This document shows positions 59,703-64,000 of a stretch of 64,000 nucleotides of DNA, one piece after another (position 1 is the stretch's first letter; the number at the start of each line of letters is the position of its first letter). The DNA is taken from positions 1,240,001-1,304,000 of the forward strand of contig CBDAQO010000002.1 of the NCBI GenBank assembly GCA_965199105.1, in the 5' to 3' direction. A model generated the notes under the pieces. It had not been told where the DNA came from, ran no database searches, and worked only from the letters and a program-made list of their open reading frames with translations. This DNA comes from LMUY01 sp965199105. Lineage in GTDB: Bacteria; Pseudomonadota; Alphaproteobacteria; Acetobacterales; Acetobacteraceae. Position numbers and translations under genes: made by a program.

Positions 59703-62617
59703 CCTGGCAGGCCGGGCGCGCGCGCCGCATCCTTCGGGCCGGCCAGCAAGCCGCGCAGCGTGGCCGTGAAGTCGTCCGCCCGCGTTTCCGCCGTCAGCCG
59801 GTCGAGCGCGCGGCGGCGCAGCGCGTGCCACAGCTCGGCGTCCTGGTAGAGGCGGGCGCAGGCGGCGGCAAAGTCGTCCGCGGTCGCCGCCAGCAGCAGT
59901 TCCGCGCCATTCGTCCAGCCCAGCTGCCGCCCCAGCAACTCGGTCGCCACCACGGGAAGGCCGCGGCTGACCGCCTCCTGCACCTTCAGCGGCAGCCCGG
60001 CGGCAAACCGGTTCGGCGCGACGAACAGCCGGGCGCGGGCGTAGAGCGGGGTGAGGTCGTCCACCAGGCCCAACACCTGGACGCGCTCGCTGGCCAGGGC
60101 CCGCACCCGGGGCGCCGCGCAGCGCCCGGCCAGCAGGAAGCGCGGTCCGTTGCCCAGCCGCCGGTCCAGCAGCGGCATGATCTCCTCGGCAAACCAGATC
60201 ACCGCGTCGGCATTCGGCGCCTCGTCCTCGTCGAGCGAGCCGACGAAGAGGATGTCGCGCCGCCCCGCGAAGCCGGCGGCGATGGGCGAGGGGGTGACGC
60301 CGAGCCCCAGCACCCGCACGTCCTTGCAGCCGCCGCCGCGAAAGATGTCGGCCTCCTGCTCGTTCACCGTGGTCACGATGGCGGTCGTCTCGGTCAGGCC
60401 GATCTCCTCCTTGAGCAAGGCCCGGCGCAGCTCCAGGCTGGCCGGCGTGCCGTGCTGCTGCAGGCGGAGGAACTCGCGCGTGGCGAACATGGCTTCGGCG
60501 TCGTAGATCAGCCGCACGCTTGCTTGGCTCTTCCCGCGCGCCGCCAGGAAGTCGCGCATGTTGTGCGGGCGGCTGACCAGGATGGTGTCGTAGTAGCCGT
60601 CACGCTCGCGCAGGAAGGCGGCCAAGCCCTCGCGCCCGGCGTCCAGCATGAACTCGATCTCGCGCGGGAACGCCTCGTAGGCCGCCTCCCAATCGTCCGC
60701 CGGGAAATACACCGGGTAGAACGTCACGAACCAGCCCTCCGCCACCAGCTCGCGCAGCAGGCGGGCGGCGCGGGGATAGCCCGAGCCCAGTTCCGGGTAG
60801 GGCACCCGGTCGTCGATGTAGAGCAGGCGGGGCTGCGCGCGGGGCATGCGGGCCAGCAACGGCGGCGCGGTCGGCGCCAGGTGGCCGCGCTGCAGCCGGT
60901 CCGCGTGGCGGTCGGCGAACCGGACGTGGTTGCGGCGCTGCAACTCGAACGCCTGCGCCGACCCGCTGCTGCCGAACTCGAAATGCCGCAGCTCGGCCTG
61001 CGGTTCGTAGACGATGCGCCAGCCTGCCTCGTGCAGGCGCATACAGAAATCCGCCTCCTCGTAGTAGGCTGGCGCGAACAGCGTGTCCAAGCCACCCAAC
61101 GAGCGGAACAGCTCGCCGCGGACCAGCAGGAACGCGCCGGAGCAGAAATCGACGTCGCGGCGGAACTGGAACGCCGGGGCGGACGGCGCCTCGCCCCGGC
61201 CATAGCCCAGGCACGTGCCGTCCTGCCAGACGATGCTGCCGGCCTCCTGCAGGGTGCCGTCCAGCAAGATGATCTTGCCCCCCACGGCGCCGACGTCCGC
61301 GGCCGCGTGCAGCGTGCGCTGGGCGGCCTGCAGCGCGCCGGGCTGCAATTGCGCGTCGTTGTTCAGCAGCAGCAGGTCCCGCCCGCGCGCCATGGCGGCG
61401 GCCTGGTTCACCGCGTGCAGGAAGTGCAGGTTCTCGGCATTGCGCAGGATACGCGCGCCCACCAGCCGGTCGAGCAGCCGCGCGGTCTCGTCGCTCGAGG
61501 CGTTGTCGACGATGATGACCTCGGCCGTCATGCCGGCAGGCACCGTCTGGATGATGGATTGCAGGCACAGCAGGGTCAGCGCCGCTTGGTTGTAGAGCAC
61601 CAGCAGGATCGACACGTCGGGTTCGGCGCTGGCGGGCAGGCGGAGGCGGTCGGCCGAGACCAGGAAGTCCCACAGACGCTGCGCCGCGTCCGCCTTGAAC
61701 GCGGTCTTCGGGTCGGTGGCTGGCGCGGCGGGCGGCGGCGTGGCGCCGGGCCGGCCGGACAGCGCCTGGATCGCGCCACGCAGCGGCCCGGTCAGTTTCC
61801 AGGAGGTGGAACGCACGATCGCCTGCCGCTCCGCCGTGGCGCGGGCAAGCTCCTGGCGCAGCTCCTGCTCGGTGCGGGCGGCGGCGGCGAGCTCGTCGTG
61901 CAGCCGGCGGGTGGCGCGCAGCTTGGCTTTGTCCAACGGCTGCCCGGCGCGATGCTGCAGGTCCGCCGCGACGGTGATCTGCCGTCCCAGCCCGTCGAAC
62001 AGCGCCGCCCACTCGGCCCGCGCCGCCGGGTCCAGCGCCGCCAGCCATGCCAGCACCGGCGGCGCCCCTTGTGGCGGCAGCAGGCAGAGCCCGTCCCCGA
62101 TCGGCAGCGCGATGGCGCCAGGGATGCGGGCGAGCGCCGCCGCGTGGCCCGGCACGGTCGCCACCACCACGCCACGGTCCGACAAATGCGGCTGCAAGGT
62201 GGCCACCAGGCTGGTCAGGTCCGGCGCCGGCAGGTCGGCCGCCAGGTGCAGCAGGTCTATCGCTGGCGGGGCGTCGGCCGCCTCGGCGTGGGGCAGCCGC
62301 ACGAAGCGGCACCGCGGCGGCAGGCTGGCGGCGAGCAGCGGCGCGGTGAGATGGCGGCCATCCTCGATCATCACCGCGGTCTGCGGCGCCAGGTGGGCGG
62401 CCAGCCAGCGCAGGAATGGCAGCAGCTCCAGCCCGTAGGCCACCGGCTCCGGAAGGGTCACGAGGGTGGCGAGCAGGCGCGGCGGAAGGGGTTCAAACGG
62501 CATACGGCGGAAGACCTCGGCATCGAGAGGGGCAGCCCGAGGCCGGGTCTGCAGCCTGCCGCAAAGCAGCCGGTACCAAGCCAAAGCTTCAAGGCGCAAC
62601 TCTTTGACATGAGCCAC
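59699..62617 (-). CDS. Multidomain GT2-GT4 glycosyltransferase
   Basis: 972 residues from GTG 62617. About 70-200 looks like a degenerate class I methyltransferase (DLLHLAADLPAPD, LSDRGVVVATV). About 215-285 is a charged helix ending in STSWKLTGPLR, a motif typical of these proteins. About 345-570 is GT2 (VSILLVLYNQAALT, VDNASSDET, LLNNDAQLQP, YYEEADFCMRLHEAGW). About 605-950 is GT4-like (YIDDRVPYPELGSGYPR, ILFVGSLDEDEAPNADA, PNRFAAGLPLKVQEAVSRGLPVV). Such proteins build O-antigen or capsule chains. An in-frame GTG is assumed because the nearby ATG is out of frame. Divergent from the membrane protein at 62.7 kb. Confidence 0.87.
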   Translation of the reverse strand: MAHVKELRLEALAWYRLLCGRLQTRPRAAPLDAEVFRRMPFEPLPPRLLATLVTLPEPVAYGLELLPFLRWLAAHLAPQTAVMIEDGRHLTAPLLAASLPPRCRFVRLPHAEAADAPPAIDLLHLAADLPAPDLTSLVATLQPHLSDRGVVVATVPGHAAALARIPGAIALPIGDGLCLLPPQGAPPVLAWLAALDPAARAEWAALFDGLGRQITVAADLQHRAGQPLDKAKLRATRRLHDELAAAARTEQELRQELARATAERQAIVRSTSWKLTGPLRGAIQALSGRPGATPPPAAPATDPKTAFKADAAQRLWDFLVSADRLRLPASAEPDVSILLVLYNQAALTLLCLQSIIQTVPAGMTAEVIIVDNASSDETARLLDRLVGARILRNAENLHFLHAVNQAAAMARGRDLLLLNNDAQLQPGALQAAQRTLHAAADVGAVGGKIILLDGTLQEAGSIVWQDGTCLGYGRGEAPSAPAFQFRRDVDFCSGAFLLVRGELFRSLGGLDTLFAPAYYEEADFCMRLHEAGWRIVYEPQAELRHFEFGSSGSAQAFELQRRNHVRFADRHADRLQRGHLAPTAPPLLARMPRAQPRLLYIDDRVPYPELGSGYPRAARLLRELVAEGWFVTFYPVYFPADDWEAAYEAFPREIEFMLDAGREGLAAFLRERDGYYDTILVSRPHNMRDFLAARGKSQASVRLIYDAEAMFATREFLRLQQHGTPASLELRRALLKEEIGLTETTAIVTTVNEQEADIFRGGGCKDVRVLGLGVTPSPIAAGFAGRRDILFVGSLDEDEAPNADAVIWFAEEIMPLLDRRLGNGPRFLLAGRCAAPRVRALASERVQVLGLVDDLTPLYARARLFVAPNRFAAGLPLKVQEAVSRGLPVVATELLGRQLGWTNGAELLLAATADDFAAACARLYQDAELWHALRRRALDRLTAETRADDFTATLRGLLAGPKDAARAPGLPG

Positions 62618-62699
62618 TCAAACTGGCAATCCGGCCCAGCCGCGCACTGAGGCCGGCAACAGCCGGACATTGTCTATATTGGTTGCACGTTCCTCGACA

Positions 62700-64000
62700 A
62701 TGTTGGCGCGAGGTGGTTCTGTAGTCGGATGGACTTGGCGCGACGCGTGGTTCAGCTACGCGAGCGCCTGGTTGGTGGGCCTGCTGGTGGCCGCCAGCAT
62801 CTTCCCCGCGGCCGCGCTGGACGGCACGCTCAGCCTTACCCACCCGGTCAGCGGCGATACGGCGCAGCACATCATCGGCCAGCGCTACTTCCTGGCCGAC
62901 GCCTGGCGCTGGCCGCCGTTCGTCACCCGCCTGATCGAACCGCCGGGTGGCGTGAACGTGGCCCTCACCGACAGCATCCCGCTCGCGGCGCTGCTGACCA
63001 AGCCATGGTTCCGCTGGCTGCCGCGGGGCGCCCACGTGGTCTACCTCTGGGTCGCGCTGTGCTACGTGCTGCAGCCGGTGGCGGCGGTGTTCGCCCTGCG
63101 CAGTGCTGGCGAGCGCCGCCCGGTGCCGAACCTGGCCATCGCCCTGTTCGCGATCAGCATGCCCGCCTTCATCTTCCGCTTCGGCCATGCCGCGCTGTGC
63201 GCGCACTTCCTGCTGCTGCTCGCCCTCGGCGTATACTTCAACCTGGCGCGGCGCCCGGCGGGGCGGTGGTGGCTGGCCTGCCCCTGCCTGCTGCTGGCCG
63301 GCCTCACCGTGCACCCCTACTTCGTGCCGATGGTGGCCGGGCTGCTCGCCGCCGCGCCGCTCTCCCTGCTGGCGCGCGGCCAGTTGCGGGCGGCGGGGCG
63401 CGTGGCGCTGCAACTTGCCGGCAGCGTCGCGCTGCTGGGCCTCGGCATGGTCGCGGGCGGCTACCTGGGCGCCGACACCGCCAGCGGCTTCGGCTACTAC
63501 TCGCTGAACCTGCTCGCCCCGTTCACGCCATCCGGCTCTGCCCTGATCGCCGGCTTCCCGATCATGGACGCGACCGGCGGCCAAACCGAGGGCTACAGCT
63601 ATCTGGGCCTGGGCCTGGCCGGGCTCGCCGTCCTGGCGCTGGCCCAATTCGGCCGCAGCCCGGCGCGCGCGGCGTTATGGCGACACGCCGGGTTGGCGCT
63701 GGTCGCGGCTGGCGCATTGCTGTTCGCCGTGTCCGACCAGGTCTATCTCGGCCACCATTTGCTGCTCCACCTGCCGATCGTGCCCCGCGTGCTGCGGCAG
63801 TTCCGCGCCAGCGGGCGCTTCGTCTGGATCGACCTCTACGTGCTGATGCTCGGCGCGACCCTGCTGGTGTGCCGCTGGCTGAGCCCACGCGTGGCCTTCC
63901 CCAGCATCGCGCTGCTCGCCGCCATCCAGTTCGCCGACGCCGGGTCCCTGCGCGGCCAGGTCGCGGCGCAGATGGCGGTGGCCTCGCCCTGGGCGGCCGA
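62700..64000 (+). CDS. DUF6311-type polytopic membrane protein (partial)
   Basis: The frame from ATG 62700 is open to the window edge: 433 codons, C-terminus missing. After a short cytoplasmic start come repeated hydrophobic helices (WLVGLLVAASIFP, VVYLWVALCYVLQ, FLLLLALGVYF and more). GDTAQHIIGQRYFLADAWRWPP and LTDSIPLAALLTKP resemble the DUF6311 family of glycosyltransferase-like membrane proteins, in which the first loop carries Asp and His. It lies next to two glycosyltransferases and likely serves the same surface-polysaccharide locus. No clear ribosome site precedes the ATG; TATATT at 62675-62680 could be a -10. Confidence 0.8.
   Translation, partial: MLARGGSVVGWTWRDAWFSYASAWLVGLLVAASIFPAAALDGTLSLTHPVSGDTAQHIIGQRYFLADAWRWPPFVTRLIEPPGGVNVALTDSIPLAALLTKPWFRWLPRGAHVVYLWVALCYVLQPVAAVFALRSAGERRPVPNLAIALFAISMPAFIFRFGHAALCAHFLLLLALGVYFNLARRPAGRWWLACPCLLLAGLTVHPYFVPMVAGLLAAAPLSLLARGQLRAAGRVALQLAGSVALLGLGMVAGGYLGADTASGFGYYSLNLLAPFTPSGSALIAGFPIMDATGGQTEGYSYLGLGLAGLAVLALAQFGRSPARAALWRHAGLALVAAGALLFAVSDQVYLGHHLLLHLPIVPRVLRQFRASGRFVWIDLYVLMLGATLLVCRWLSPRVAFPSIALLAAIQFADAGSLRGQVAAQMAVASPWAA

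Noticed and set aside
59825..62650. A 941-codon plus-strand open frame opposite the GT2-GT4 glycosyltransferase
   Set aside because: Gln/Arg/Gly-rich without recognisable motifs; the minus-strand gene has intact GT2 and GT4 motifs.

Overview
The window is GC-rich, densely packed DNA with many 4-base ATGA/GTGA start-stop overlaps. It looks like an environmental alphaproteobacterium. Acetobacteraceae or another Rhodospirillales lineage is my inference, from gene style and the 182-residue HNH protein; no rRNA or marker gene settles it. I see no phage, IS element, CRISPR array or plasmid functions. The content is a row of catabolic and uptake islands with some housekeeping genes at the left end.

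Layout. 0-5.4 kb: tail of an unknown gene, a Cys-rich small protein, a secreted clan GH-A glycosidase, tRNA-Ile2(CAU), pyrophosphatase, an HNH protein, a carboxylesterase and GluQRS. 5.4-8.5 kb: a polyamine-type ABC transporter (binding protein, ATPase, one permease) whose expected second permease is absent. 8.58-8.73 kb: four tandem hairpin repeats, each holding a near-consensus sigma-54 -24/-12 match. They directly precede an NMT1/SsuA-type ABC transporter and a 2-oxoglutarate/Fe(II)-type oxygenase (8.7-12.4 kb).

12.4-27.6 kb is an aromatic-acid island built around gentisate. One arm has an aryl-CoA ligase, an MFS permease, a salicylyl-CoA-hydroxylase-like flavoprotein, an amidohydrolase, an alpha/beta hydrolase and a TetR regulator. 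The other arm is a leftward operon: maleylpyruvate isomerase, MarR, 3-hydroxybenzoate 6-hydroxylase, a class II aldolase/decarboxylase, an aromatic-acid MFS permease and a VOC protein. Both converge on gentisate 1,2-dioxygenase and fumarylpyruvate hydrolase, which are transcribed divergently from the isomerase.

27.6-38.7 kb: three NtaA/DszA-type flavin-dependent monooxygenases interleaved with a peptide/aminopolycarboxylate-type ABC transporter, including a fused two-ATPase protein carrying an in-frame REP-like palindrome, plus a second binding protein facing the other way. 38.9-42.1 kb: KdgT-type permease, DUF1537 kinase and PdxA2, the gene set of four-carbon acid-sugar (threonate/erythronate) catabolism. 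42.1-47.1 kb: a nitrate reductase fused to a CysJ-like flavoprotein, and a DUF3891 protein. 47.2-53.3 kb: a BMP-family (nucleoside-type) ABC transporter and an amidohydrolase/deaminase.

53.4-57.7 kb: DUF3034 protein, exported truncated haemoglobin, a cupredoxin broken by a one-base frameshift, a chemoreceptor and a chorismate-lyase-like protein. 57.7-64 kb: two large multidomain glycosyltransferases and a polytopic membrane protein cut by the window edge, suggesting a surface polysaccharide locus.
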